This document shows, piece after piece, positions 1 to 9,400 of a DNA stretch of 64,000 bases. Position 1 is the first letter of the stretch, and every line of letters begins with the position of its first letter. The translations under genes and the position numbers were made by a program. Under the pieces are notes generated by a model, which saw nothing but the letters and a program-made list of their open reading frames with translations, had not been told where the DNA came from and searched no databases. The stretch comes from JAFDVL01 sp964631865 (GTDB lineage Bacteria > Acidobacteriota > Blastocatellia > RBC074), in contig CAZWAK010000001.1 in the NCBI GenBank assembly GCA_964631865.1, positions 62,001 through 126,000 on the forward strand, given 5' to 3'.

Positions 1-633
1 TCAAGCTGTCCGCCCGCCGACGTGGTCTTGGCTGAGTTGGAGAAAAAGCAGCCCGTCGCCAATGCCACCATCATCGCGCTCGGCGAACACGTGGATTATT
101 GGAATTATCTCGGCTGGTCGGACCCGTTTTCCGCCGCCATTTATAGCGAACGCCAACAAGACTACGCGCGTGCTCTGAACGCGAACGTCTACACGCCGCA
201 AATGGTTGTGGATGGCCGCACGGAATTCGTCGGCAGCAACGCCGCACAAGCAGCAGAAGCCATTGCGAAAGCGGCGCGCGCGCCCAAAGCCAATCTGCAA
301 ATCGTGCGCAGCCAGCCGAACAAAATCAACATCACCGCGACCGACATCCCCAAAGTCACGGCCAACGACCAGCTTGACATCGTCGTGGCGATTACCGAAA
401 ACAATTTGCAGAGCAACGTGGTGCGCGGCGAAAACGCGGGGCGCAAACTCCGGCACGGAACCGTCGTGCGGCATTTGCAAGTCGTGGGCGAAGCGCCTAT
501 GGCCGAAGCGAAACTGATTTTCGCGCCGGATTGGAACCGCGAAAACCTGCGCGTCGTCGCCTTCTTGCAGGAACGAAGGAACCGTCGTATTTTAGGCGTG
601 ACCGTGCTGGAAGTGGTCGAACCGCGACACTGA
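1..633 (+). CDS. DUF1223 family thioredoxin-fold protein, 5' end missing
   Basis: The reading frame is already open at base 1 and the first residues are SSCPPAD. This matches the conserved Cys-containing motif near the N-terminus of DUF1223 proteins, a secreted family with a thioredoxin-like fold whose function is poorly known. The segment continues with the family-typical HVDYWNYLGWSDPF and YTPQMVVDGRTEFVGS stretches, so identification is good. The start codon and export signal lie upstream of the window. The C-terminal half (after about residue 110) is a beta-rich region. The msrB gene follows after 36 bases, which suggests a shared redox or envelope role (inference). Confidence 0.8.
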   Translation, partial: SSCPPADVVLAELEKKQPVANATIIALGEHVDYWNYLGWSDPFSAAIYSERQQDYARALNANVYTPQMVVDGRTEFVGSNAAQAAEAIAKAARAPKANLQIVRSQPNKINITATDIPKVTANDQLDIVVAITENNLQSNVVRGENAGRKLRHGTVVRHLQVVGEAPMAEAKLIFAPDWNRENLRVVAFLQERRNRRILGVTVLEVVEPRH

Positions 634-669
634 CGAAACCGCCCACGAACTACTTTTGGAGACAATTTT

Positions 670-1155
670 ATGAGACGAGCTTTTCTGTTGACTGGTCTGG
701 CTTCGCTGGCCGGGATGATGATTGCCCCCCAAACCAATGCCAAAGATAAAAAGCAGCGCCCCGACAAGGTCGTCAAATCCGACGCCGAATGGAAGAAGAT
801 TCTAACCAAAGAGCAATTTTACGTTACGCGCCAGAAAGGCACCGAACGTGCCTTCACGGGGCAATACTGGAACACCAAAGACAAGGGCACGTACCTCTGT
901 GTGTGTTGCGATCTGCCGCTCTTCAGTTCCGACACAAAATTCGATTCCGGCACAGGCTGGCCGAGCTTTTGGGCCCCGCTCAACAAAGCCAACATCACTG
1001 AAGTCAAAGACCTCAGTTACAACATGGTGCGCGTCGAAACCATCTGCGCGCGTTGCGATGCGCATTTGGGGCACGTCTTTGACGACGGGCCGAAACCAAC
1101 GGGCTTGCGCTATTGCATGAATTCGGCGTCACTCAAGTTTGTGAAGAAAGCATGA
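670..1155 (+). CDS. msrB: Peptide-methionine (R)-S-oxide reductase MsrB, exported
   Basis: MsrB reduces methionine-R-sulfoxide in proteins. The 161-residue product has the whole SelR domain. Two Cys pairs, CVCC (about residue 77) and CARC (about 125), are the structural zinc site. The GTGWPSFW motif is present, and RYCMNS near the C-terminus carries the catalytic Cys. An N-terminal hydrophobic stretch (MRRAFLLTGLASLAGMMIAP) looks like an export signal, so the enzyme probably works in the periplasm, unlike cytosolic MsrB. An SD-like GGAGAC precedes the ATG. The stop codon overlaps the next gene's start (ATGA), so the two are translationally coupled. Confidence 0.95.
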   Translation: MRRAFLLTGLASLAGMMIAPQTNAKDKKQRPDKVVKSDAEWKKILTKEQFYVTRQKGTERAFTGQYWNTKDKGTYLCVCCDLPLFSSDTKFDSGTGWPSFWAPLNKANITEVKDLSYNMVRVETICARCDAHLGHVFDDGPKPTGLRYCMNSASLKFVKKA

Positions 1156-1931
1156 AAATTTTGCTTGCAATGTCGCTCTTGGGCATCTTCAGTGTCGTCA
1201 GCGTGGCGCAGTCCAAGCTCGACTACACGGAATTCGACCGTCTCACGAAAACGCACGTCAACGCGCAAGGCTTCGTGAATTATGCCGCGCTGCAAAAAGA
1301 ATTGCCCGCGCTTGAAAGCTTCATCAAACAACTCTCTACGATCAGCCCGGACACTCATCCCAACCTCTTCGCGGATGACAACGAAAAGCTGCGGTATTTT
1401 CTGACCGCCTACAACGCCTGGGTTTTATACATCGTCACGAAAGCCTATCCGAAAAAAGATACGCTGTGGGGCTGGTTCCTCTTCAAAGACCAACCGATCA
1501 AGCTCGGCGGCAAGGATTCGTCGCTGGAAAAGCTGGAACACGGCATCATTCGCAAACGCTTTGGCGACCCGCGCGTGCATTTTTATTTGAATTGCGCCGC
1601 CCGCAGTTGCCCGCCGCTGCCACAAGGCGCGATCCCCGCCGGCAAAACCGCTGAACATCTGGCAGCGGCGACGCGCCGATTTATCAATTCACGCAAATAT
1701 GTGAGCTTCGATCCGGCCACGAAAAGGCTGCGTATCTCGAAGATCTTCGATTGGTTCGCCGATGATTTTTTGACCTTTGTCAAAACGAAGTACAACCAAC
1801 CGCAACCGCATATCGTGCAATATCTGCTGTTGTATGCCGAAGGTGAATTGAAAGAGGCTTTGACCAAAACGCCGCTGCGTGAAATCCGGGTGAGTTACTT
1901 CGATTATGACCGCAGTTTGAATAAACAGTGA
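1152..1931 (+). CDS. DUF547 domain exported protein
   Basis: The 259-residue product begins with a signal peptide (MKILLAMSLLGIFSVVSVAQS). A DUF547 domain follows, recognised by FLTAYNAWVLYIV, the HFYLNCAARSCPPLP block with its two Cys, and the terminal FDYDRSLN. I chose the ATG at 1152 because it overlaps the msrB stop and leads straight into the signal sequence. An upstream in-frame ATG at 1113 would lie inside msrB. The biochemical role of DUF547 is not established. A second DUF547 protein is encoded at 4223-5062. The gene converges on the disulfide reductase gene ending at 1939, with only 7 bases between them. Confidence 0.88.
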   Translation: MKILLAMSLLGIFSVVSVAQSKLDYTEFDRLTKTHVNAQGFVNYAALQKELPALESFIKQLSTISPDTHPNLFADDNEKLRYFLTAYNAWVLYIVTKAYPKKDTLWGWFLFKDQPIKLGGKDSSLEKLEHGIIRKRFGDPRVHFYLNCAARSCPPLPQGAIPAGKTAEHLAAATRRFINSRKYVSFDPATKRLRISKIFDWFADDFLTFVKTKYNQPQPHIVQYLLLYAEGELKEALTKTPLREIRVSYFDYDRSLNKQ

Positions 1932-1938
1932 CGATGGC

Positions 1939-3465
1939 TCATCGCCGCCGCCACGCAAACCATTTCTCGAACAAAGTCTTCACCGTCGGCGTCAACTTCG
2001 TGCGCATATACGCATCGCCGATTTTCTTCAGCGCGTCGGCTTGCACCGGGTACGGCTGGATCGTGGAAGACAGCGCGCTGAGTTTCAGCCCCGTCGTTAT
2101 TGCCTGCGTGAGATGTCCGATCATTTCGCCCGCGTGGCGCGCGACGATGGTTCCGCCCAAAATTCTGCCCGTCTTCGGGTCGTAATGCACGCGCGCCAAG
2201 CCTTCCGTTTCGCCGTCGAGCACGGCGCGATCTACGTCGTCGAAGGTTTGCGTGATGGTTGCAACAGCGAATCCTTTCTGTCTCGCTTCGGCTTCGGAGT
2301 AACCGACATGCGCGACTTCGGGATCGGTGAACGTACACCAGGGAATCGTGAGCGCGGAGGCTTTTCGTCGCCCGAAGAAAAACGCATTCGCAATCACGTT
2401 GCGCGCCATCGCGTCTGCCGCGTGCGTGAACTTGTACGGCGAACAAACATCACCTGCTGCGTAAATGCGCGGATTGCTCGTGCGCAAACGATCATCCACT
2501 GCAATGCCTTGCGGCGAATATTTCACGCCTGTGACATCGAGTCCGATACCGTCAACATTGGGCGCGCGGCCTGTTGCGACTAAAATCGTATCGCACAACA
2601 CAGCGCGTTCCCTGCCCTGCTGCGCGACGATCAGAGCTTTGCTGCCGTTGCGTTGTTCGGCACGAACGATGTTGGCATTGAGGATAAATTCGATGCCTTC
2701 GCGTTCGAGTTGGCGTTGCACAATGGCGGCGACATCGCGGTCTTCGCGCGGCAGCACTTGCGCGAGATCAATGACCGTGACTTGCGCGCCGAACCGCTGA
2801 AACGCTTGTGCCAACTCACAACCAATCGGCCCCGCGCCGATCACCGCCAACCGCGCGGGCAGCTCGGTCAACGTGAAAATCGTTTCGTTCGTGAAGTAGC
2901 CAACGTCGCGCAAACCCAATATTGACGGGACTGCGGCGCGTGCTCCCGTTGCAATCACGGCACGATCAAAACGTAAGCGTTGGCCTGCGACTTCGATTTC
3001 ATCGCGACTCACAAACTTCCCGTCACCGATGAACACATCCACGTTGAATTCGTCCCGAAAACGTTGCGCCGAATCGTGCGGCGCGATTTCGGCACGCAGC
3101 CGTCGCATCCGTTCCATCGCTGTCGCAAAGTTGATGGTCGGCGGTTCGCGGAATTGCACGCCGAAGCTCGCGGCATTCTGCGCATCGTAGACCGCGCGCG
3201 CCGCACGAATCACGGCTTTCGACGGCACGCAACCCGTTACCAAACAATCGCCGCCCATCAATGATTTTTCGATCAACGCGACTTTACCGCCCAACCCGCC
3301 CGTGCCGCCTGCGCTGACCAAACCGGCTGTGCCCGCGCCCAACACAACGAGATTGTATTTGCCGCGCGGCGTCGGATTGATCCAATGAGCGGGATGAACG
3401 TGTGAGGCTAAGGCTTGATCGTGAACGTCATCAGGCAACAACATTTCGCGCAGCGTCGCAGCCAT
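1939..3465 (-). CDS. FAD-dependent pyridine nucleotide-disulfide oxidoreductase (mercuric/dihydrolipoamide reductase-like)
   Basis: The 508-residue flavoprotein has an N-terminal FAD-binding VVLGAGTAGLV motif (about residue 40) and the redox-active CLVTGC pair followed by VPSK. A second nucleotide-binding motif, LAVIGAGPIGCELAQAF, lies mid-protein, followed by YAAGDV and a C-terminal dimerisation domain. It lacks the N-terminal heavy-metal domain and C-terminal Cys pair of true MerA, and the substrate is unknown. The ATG at 3465 shares one base with the stop of the TVP38 gene (TGATG). TVP38 plus this reductase is a recurring pair in bacteria, which supports one transcript: DUF547, TVP38, reductase. 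Confidence 0.88.
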   Translation of the reverse strand: MAATLREMLLPDDVHDQALASHVHPAHWINPTPRGKYNLVVLGAGTAGLVSAGGTGGLGGKVALIEKSLMGGDCLVTGCVPSKAVIRAARAVYDAQNAASFGVQFREPPTINFATAMERMRRLRAEIAPHDSAQRFRDEFNVDVFIGDGKFVSRDEIEVAGQRLRFDRAVIATGARAAVPSILGLRDVGYFTNETIFTLTELPARLAVIGAGPIGCELAQAFQRFGAQVTVIDLAQVLPREDRDVAAIVQRQLEREGIEFILNANIVRAEQRNGSKALIVAQQGRERAVLCDTILVATGRAPNVDGIGLDVTGVKYSPQGIAVDDRLRTSNPRIYAAGDVCSPYKFTHAADAMARNVIANAFFFGRRKASALTIPWCTFTDPEVAHVGYSEAEARQKGFAVATITQTFDDVDRAVLDGETEGLARVHYDPKTGRILGGTIVARHAGEMIGHLTQAITTGLKLSALSSTIQPYPVQADALKKIGDAYMRTKLTPTVKTLFEKWFAWRRR

Positions 3466-4196
3466 CAACGCACCTCCGAAGTTTGCAGTTTGGTCGGCGG
3501 CAGCGGCTCGCGCTCCGCTTCGGCAATCGCTTTGCGCGCGGTGCGTGTCACGAACACGACGACCGCAATCGTGGCGATCAAGCCCACCATCTTGAGCGCG
3601 AATTGCCACATGCTGGCGCTGCCCCCGCTGCCTGTTGCCGCGCCCGTCAGCGTGTCACCGGCCAATGAACCGAAGTACACGTACAGAAACGTGGCTGGCA
3701 ACATCCCCAGCAAATTCGCCAGCACGTACGCCCCCGTACGCACCGAGGTCAAACCCAGGAAATAATTCAGCAACGTGAACGGAAAGGCCGGACTCAGCCG
3801 TGTGAGCGTCACCATCTTGAAGCCGTTCTGACCGATGGCGCGATCCAGCGCGGCGAATTTCGGATTGGCCGCCGCCCATTCGCTGACCTTCGCGCGCAGC
3901 CGGGTTTTCGCCAGCCAAAACGAACCGAGCGCGCCCAGATTCGCGCCCACAATCACCGTCGCGGCACCGATCCACAAGCCGAAGATTGCGCCTGCGGCCA
4001 ACGTCAACGCGCTGCCCGGAATCAGCAAAACGGTGGCGATCACATAAAGCAACGCAAACACGACGGGGCCGAGTAATCCCAGCCCTTTGATCCAGCCTTG
4101 CAGCGCGAGCGTCCAGGCTTTGACCGGCAGAAATAAAAACCCGATACCGACGGCCAATACGATGAGTCCCAACAAAACGGCTTTTCGGTTCTTCAT
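3465..4196 (-). CDS. TVP38/TMEM64 (DedA-related) membrane protein
   Basis: This polytopic protein of 243 residues has five or six hydrophobic segments. The SNARE-associated/VTT domain is visible as LLIPGSALTLAAGAIFGLW (re-entrant region), TRLSPAFPFTLLNYFLGLT and YFGSLAG near the end. The family acts in the membrane and is linked to lipid or small-solute handling, but its bacterial function is unsettled. I start it at MKNRKAV (4196), just before the first membrane segment; an upstream GTG at 4256 would overlap the DUF547 gene. The C-terminus overlaps the reductase start codon by one base, so coupling is likely. Confidence 0.88.
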   Translation of the reverse strand: MKNRKAVLLGLIVLAVGIGFLFLPVKAWTLALQGWIKGLGLLGPVVFALLYVIATVLLIPGSALTLAAGAIFGLWIGAATVIVGANLGALGSFWLAKTRLRAKVSEWAAANPKFAALDRAIGQNGFKMVTLTRLSPAFPFTLLNYFLGLTSVRTGAYVLANLLGMLPATFLYVYFGSLAGDTLTGAATGSGGSASMWQFALKMVGLIATIAVVVFVTRTARKAIAEAEREPLPPTKLQTSEVR

Positions 4197-4222
4197 AGGC
4201 ACACACGAAGTTGTTTCCAGTT

Positions 4223-5062
4223 TCAGCGATGGTTTTCCTGCGCGTTGAGCGACCAATCATACTCGAAATATTGCACGGTCGGCTTCTTTTCGCGCAAAAA
4301 CTGTGCGACTTCGGCGGGCACATATTGGCTGGCTGCCGCGAGCAAGGCCGCGCCCGACGCTTCGGCTTCGACGCGCGCGACAACTGTGTTCGAGCGCGTG
4401 AAATCTGCCGCGTACCACTTGAAGATCGGCGAGAGCGAGACTTGATTGCGGCTCGGATCGTAGTTCATCCCGCGCGCCATATCGCTCAAGAATTGGAGCG
4501 CGCATTTGCGCAATTGCTCTTCCAACTCTGCGCCCGTGAACGCGAAGCGTTGCAGCTTGGGACAACTGGTCGAAGCGCAATTGACAGCGAAGTGAAGGCG
4601 CGGGTCTTGCAAGTCGCGGCCTTGCTTTTCGATTTCGTCGAGCGTCAATTCCGCGCCCGCGACCTTGTGCTTTTTGCCATCGAAGAAGCCTTTCACCTCG
4701 CGCACGCTTTTGGCTTTACCATACACATCAGCAAGCACATCGGCCAGCGTACAAGCATTGTACGCATTGATCCAAAACGCCAGGCGTTCGGCGTTGTTCG
4801 CAAAGCCGCTCGGATTCGCGGTGGCGAGCGTGGTCAAATATTGATCCAGCTTCGCGCGCTCTTTCTGCAAGCCCGGATAATCCACCCAGCCCTGATCGTT
4901 GACATAAGTTGTGAGCAATGTGCCGAACACGGAATGATCGAACGCGGCGGCATTTGCAGCAGGCGGGGCCGCGGTCCCGCTTTGGTTTGGTTGAGGTCGG
5001 GCGCAAGCAACGAAGCCCAGTGTTAACGCGCTGACCAGCCCGAATTGTAAAAGCCATTTCAT
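4223..5062 (-). CDS. DUF547 domain lipoprotein
   Basis: This 279-residue relative of the 1152-1931 product has the same landmarks: FWINAYNACTLADVL, HFAVNCASTSCPKL with its paired Cys, and the terminal FEYDWSLNAQ. The N-terminus MKWLLQFGLVSALTLGFVAC ends in a plausible lipobox (FVAC). A Pro/Ala/Asn linker follows, so it is probably a lipid-anchored periplasmic protein. The start at 5062 places the signal peptide correctly; the frame is open upstream to 5554, but that stretch reads as non-coding. It heads the minus-strand set DUF547, TVP38, disulfide reductase. Function unknown. Confidence 0.85.
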   Translation of the reverse strand: MKWLLQFGLVSALTLGFVACARPQPNQSGTAAPPAANAAAFDHSVFGTLLTTYVNDQGWVDYPGLQKERAKLDQYLTTLATANPSGFANNAERLAFWINAYNACTLADVLADVYGKAKSVREVKGFFDGKKHKVAGAELTLDEIEKQGRDLQDPRLHFAVNCASTSCPKLQRFAFTGAELEEQLRKCALQFLSDMARGMNYDPSRNQVSLSPIFKWYAADFTRSNTVVARVEAEASGAALLAAASQYVPAEVAQFLREKKPTVQYFEYDWSLNAQENHR

Positions 5063-5260
5063 GCCTGATTCTCCTGCCCAGAATTTGGTACTGCCAAGCA
5101 GTATATGTTGTGTGTGCGGCAAAGTATTCCCCAACCAACAGGCATTCGGCAACCGTTGACAGGCACGTGCGCGAGGAGTAGCGTAGCGGCATCGTTTTCT
5201 ATTCAGCTTGGTCGTATGAGAAACGCGGGCATAACGATTCCCCATCGTGACTATTCCGCC

Positions 5261-5339
5261 TGGGTACGCACGCATCCTGCGTGCTGGGCAATGAAAACAC
5301 GCGAGACAAAAGCCAGCACGCAGGATGCGTGCGTACCCA
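5261..5339. repeat. Intergenic inverted repeat with perfect 27-bp arms
   Basis: Left arm 5261-5287 and right arm 5313-5339 are perfect reverse complements around a 25-base loop. Each arm is also an internal palindrome, GCACGCA-TCC-TGCGTGC, so a cruciform with secondary hairpins is possible. It lies just downstream of the 33-residue ORF (5347-5448, minus strand) and upstream of the DUF547 lipoprotein. It may act as a transcription terminator, but no T-run follows. It more likely belongs to a dispersed REP-like family. Confidence 0.9.
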
Positions 5340-5346
5340 CTCCTTT

Positions 5347-5448
5347 TCATTCTTCGTTCCAGTTGATGACGTAGCAATAAATCAACGACGCGACGATCAC
5401 ATAAGCCCCTAAAAATAAGGCTCCAAACAATTCCGTTATCAGCGACAT
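5347..5448 (-). CDS. Small single-pass membrane protein, 33 residues
   Basis: A short ORF starts at 5448 with a strong ribosome-binding site (AAGGAGG, 9 bases before the ATG). It encodes MSLITELFGALFLGAYVIVA, then SLIYCYVINWNEE. Nearly the whole chain is one hydrophobic helix with a charged WNEE tail. The excellent SD, the clean membrane-segment composition and the position in a non-coding gap make it a credible gene, although it is below usual annotation cut-offs. I recognise no family. Single-span peptides of this kind often associate with larger membrane complexes, but no partner is evident here. Confidence 0.6.
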   Translation of the reverse strand: MSLITELFGALFLGAYVIVASLIYCYVINWNEE

Positions 5449-5631
5449 CTCGACAAACCTCCTTACGATGATTTCGTGGTGTGCGGGGAATTTCGGGGAA
5501 AGGGGGGCTGGCAACACCGTTCGTTCGCGGCGCAGGTGAAGCGCGAGCCGCCAACGATGCGCGCCATTGTAGCGGGAAATATGCCGCCGCGCTTGACAGA
5601 ATTTGCGGCGCTGGCGAGGATCACTGCGCGC

Positions 5632-6339
5632 ATGAATTTGTCCGTCATCATCCCCGTCCTGAACGAACGCCAGCAACTGCCGCGCACGCTTGCCGTTCTC
5701 AAATTTCAAATCTCAAATTCTCAAATCATTGTGGTAGATGGCGGCAGCACCGACGGCACGCGCGAGTGGTTGCAACAACAAACCGGCCTCATTGTGATTG
5801 AGTCGGAACGCGGGCGCGGGCGGCAACAAAATGTTGGGGCCAAAGCGGCGACCGGCAATGTGCTGTTGTTTTTGCACGGCGATTGCACGTTGCCGGAAAA
5901 CGCGGCGACGTTGCTCGCACAAACCTTCGCATCCGCCCAAATCAGTGGCGGCGCGTTTCTGATTCGCTTTGCCGAGCAACAACCGCGTTCGCTCAACCTC
6001 ATTGCCAAAGGCATCAACGCGCGCACGCTCGTCACCAAAACCGCGACGGGCGATCAGGCGATTTTTGTGCGGCGCGCGGTCTTTGAAGCCCTCGGCGGCT
6101 TTGCGGATTGGCCGTTGTTTGAAGACGTGAATCTGGTTACGCGAATCAAGCAACACGGACGGTTCGTGATCCTGCCTGCGCCCGTCACGATTTCCGCGCG
6201 TCGTTACATCGCGCACGGCCCGTGGCGCACAACGTTTTTGATGTACGCGCTGCGCATCGGTTATTGGCTCGGCGTTTCGCCCGCGAGATTGTATCAATGG
6301 TTTCAGGACGTGCGCCCACACTTGAAGAATGTCTCGTAA
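5632..6339 (+). CDS. Family 2 glycosyltransferase, TIGR04283-like
   Basis: The 235-residue GT-A fold enzyme begins MNLSVIIPVLNE. Donor-site motifs follow: VVDGGSTDGT, RGRGRQQNVGAKAATG, FLHGDCTLP (DXD-like region), then GDQAIFVRR and FEDVNLVTRIK. This layout fits the compact TIGR04283 transferases, found near radical-SAM/selenodomain or arsenosugar genes, though no such gene is nearby. The start at 5632 places the first beta strand correctly; an upstream in-frame ATG exists but precedes unlikely sequence. Residues 25-34 (LKFQISNSQI) are encoded by a TCTCAAAT-type repeat that looks inserted between the first helix and the IVVDGGS strand. Confidence 0.88.
   Translation: MNLSVIIPVLNERQQLPRTLAVLKFQISNSQIIVVDGGSTDGTREWLQQQTGLIVIESERGRGRQQNVGAKAATGNVLLFLHGDCTLPENAATLLAQTFASAQISGGAFLIRFAEQQPRSLNLIAKGINARTLVTKTATGDQAIFVRRAVFEALGGFADWPLFEDVNLVTRIKQHGRFVILPAPVTISARRYIAHGPWRTTFLMYALRIGYWLGVSPARLYQWFQDVRPHLKNVS
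5698..5727. repeat. CTCAAAT-type repeat inside the glycosyltransferase gene
   Basis: Thirty bases consist of imperfect CTCAAAT units, read in frame as LKFQISNSQI. The same unit occurs at 6805-6838 inside the PSD1 gene. It keeps the reading frame open in the host gene. Confidence 0.75.
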
Positions 6340-6423
6340 GTAGCAGTTCTCGCTACTAAATCGCGCCGACATTCGGTACACTCTGCTTTCTTCGACGCGA
6401 CCCCCATTCTGCGAGGCTACGAA

Positions 6424-9400
6424 ATGAGCAGAAACTTTCAACTGATAATTTGCGCGCTGTTGCTCTCGACCTTCGCCTTTGCCACAGGTTCCTGGCCGCA
6501 AGCACAACCGATCAACTTCGCGCGCGACATTCAACCGATCTTCGCGGCGCATTGCGTCAGTTGTCACGGCAAGCAAAAAGCCGCCGGGCAATTGCGCCTC
6601 GACAACAAAACTTCAGCCATGAAAGGCGGCATCAGCGGCGCAGTCATCGTGCCCGGCAACGCGCACGGCTCGATTTTATTGACGCGCGTCACCGGTTCCG
6701 ACGGCCAAGCCAAAATGCCAATGGGCGGCGAGGCATTGAAGCCCGAACAGATTGAATTGCTGCGGCAATGGATTGATGCAGGCGCAATTTGGCCATCAAC
6801 TGACGAATCTCAAATCTCAAATCTCAAATCTCAAATCCACTGGGCGTATGTGAAGCCGCTCCGCCCCACGATTCCATCCGTCAAAAATCCCGCTTGGCCG
6901 CGCAATCCGATTGATGCGTTCGTTCTCGCGCGGCTCGAAAAAGAAGGCTTGCAACCATCGCCCGAAGCGTCGAAAGAAACCTTGCTGCGGCGCGTCTATC
7001 TCGATTTGATTGGCCTGCCGCCGAGTGTGCAAGAGATTGATGAATTCTTGCATGACAACGCGCCGAACGCTTACGAAAAGGTCGTGGACAAACTGCTCGC
7101 CTCCAAACATTACGGCGAACGTTGGGCGCGTCCCTGGCTCGATCTGGCGCGTTATGCCGACTCCAACGGCTATGAAAAAGATCGTCCGCGCGTGATGTGG
7201 AAATATCGTGATTGGGTCATCAACGCGCTCAATCAAGATATGCCGTTCGACCAATTTACGATTGAGCAAATCGCGGGCGATATGCTGCCCAACGCGACGA
7301 TGGAGCAGAAGATTGCTTCCGGTTTCAACCGCAACACCCTGCTCAATCAGGAAGGCGGCGTGGACGATGAAGAAGCGCGCTTTGAGACGTTGATTGATCG
7401 CGTCAACACGACTGCGACGGTGTGGCTCGGCTCCACGATTGGTTGCGCGCAATGCCACAACCACAAGTACGATCCGTTTTCGCAGCGCGATTATTACCGG
7501 CTGATGGCGTTCTTCGACAATCACGAATACAAGATTCTCGAACTCGGCAACAGCGAAGGCTGGGTCGTCGAACCCGAACTTGAAATGCCGACGCCCGAAC
7601 AAGCCAAACAGCGCAAACTTCTGCGCGACGAGATTGCTAAACTCGAAGCCAAACTGAAAGCCGAAACGCCCGCATTGACCGCCGCGCAAACCGCTTGGGA
7701 ACGCGAGCAGTTGAACGACGCGAATCAATGGGTCACGCTCGATCCGACTGAATTCACTTCGACCGGCGGCACGACGTTTACGAAGCTTGCCGACAAATCC
7801 TTGCTCGCAGGCGGCGCGAATCCTGAGCGCGAAGAATACGTCATCAAAGCGCCCACGAATCTCAAAACCATTACGGGGCTGCGCATCGAAGTGTTGCCCG
7901 ATGAACGCTTGCCGCGCGGCGGCCCCGGACGCGATCCGTATGGCAATTTTGTTTTGTCGAAAGTTGAGATTTCGGCGAACGGCAAACGTCTCGAACTCGG
8001 CAAAGCCAAAGTGGACAGCGCGGCAGGCACATTCAACTCTGACCGCTTTTTGTTCGCGCCGGTTCGCACTGCCGCCGACGACAATCCCGGCGGATGGCAG
8101 ATTGATGCGACGCGCGATCCACAACGAATGCCGCGTCAAATGGCGATCAAGTTTGATGAGCCGTTAGCCAACACGACCGAACTCACGATCAAGCTGCGAC
8201 ATCTGGCGGGCGGGTTGGGGCAAGGCTTGGGGCGTGTGCGATTGTCAGTGACGAACGTCGAAGACCCATTGCAAATTGCGCGCATCCCGGCGGCGCTGAA
8301 ACCTGTGCTGGCAATGCCTGCCGCAAGGCGTTCGGAGAAGCAAGTCGCCGACCTCACGAAACTCTTCCGCGAGTTGACGCCGCTGCTCAAAGCTGAGCGC
8401 GAACGCTTGATCGAGTTGAAATACAACCTCGACCGAATCAAAGTCGTGACGGCGTTGGTGATGGGCGAGAAACGCAATTACGAACGGCCTTCGACGTGGT
8501 TTCACGAACGCGGCGCATATCTGAACACAACGGAAAAAGTTTATGCCGCAACGCCCGCCGTGTTGCCGCCGCTGCCCGAACACGCGCCTGTCAATCGGCT
8601 CGGCCTGGCGTATTGGCTCGTGGATGAAAACAACCCGCTGACCGCGCGCGTGATGGTCAATCGCTTCTGGGAACAATTCTTCGGACGCGGTCTCGTGCTC
8701 ACGAGCGAAGACTTCGGCACACAAGGCGAAGCGCCGTCGCATCCTGAGTTGTTGGATTGGTTGGCGGTGGAGCTTATGAATGCGGATTGGGGATTGCGGA
8801 TTGCGGATTCCAAACCATCGCCGCCCGCGAAAAGATGGAGTATGAAGGCGATTCATCGCTTGATCGTCACATCCGCCACGTATCGCCAGTCTTCCGCCCT
8901 CAATCCGCAATCCGCAATCCAAATTCTGCAATCGAAGAATCCGCAATCCCAAATCCGCAATCCGCAGTCAGAAGACCCGTACAATCGCTTGCTCGCGCGC
9001 GGCCCGCGGTTTCGCGTCGAAGCCGAATTGGTGCGCGACATCGGTTTGACGGCGAGCGGCTTGCTGAGCCGTAAAATCGGGGGCGCGAGCGTATTTCCGC
9101 TGCAACCCGAAGGCATCTGGAAAAACCCGTACAGCAACGAAAAATGGCAGACGAGCAAAGGCGAAGACTTGTATCGCCGCAGCCTCTACACCTTCATTCG
9201 CCGCACGTCGCCGCATCCCGCGATGATGACGTTCGATGCGTCGAGCCGCGAAGTTTGCACCGTGCGGCGCGCGCGCACGAACACGCCGCTGCAATCGCTG
9301 ACATTGCTGAACGACGAAGCCGCGATGGACAATGCGCGCGCGCTGGCCGAGCGGATGAGGCGCGAAGGCGGCGACGAATTGAAAGCGCAATTGATTTACG

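Noticed and set aside
1939..3465. True mercuric reductase
   Set aside because: No N-terminal metal-binding domain, no C-terminal vicinal Cys, and no mer genes nearby. A generic disulfide reductase is safer.
8757..9074. Alternative-frame ORF full of repeated AIRNP/GLRIADC-like residues
   Set aside because: It arises from the AATCCGC repeats read in another frame inside the PSD1 gene and has no ribosome-binding site.
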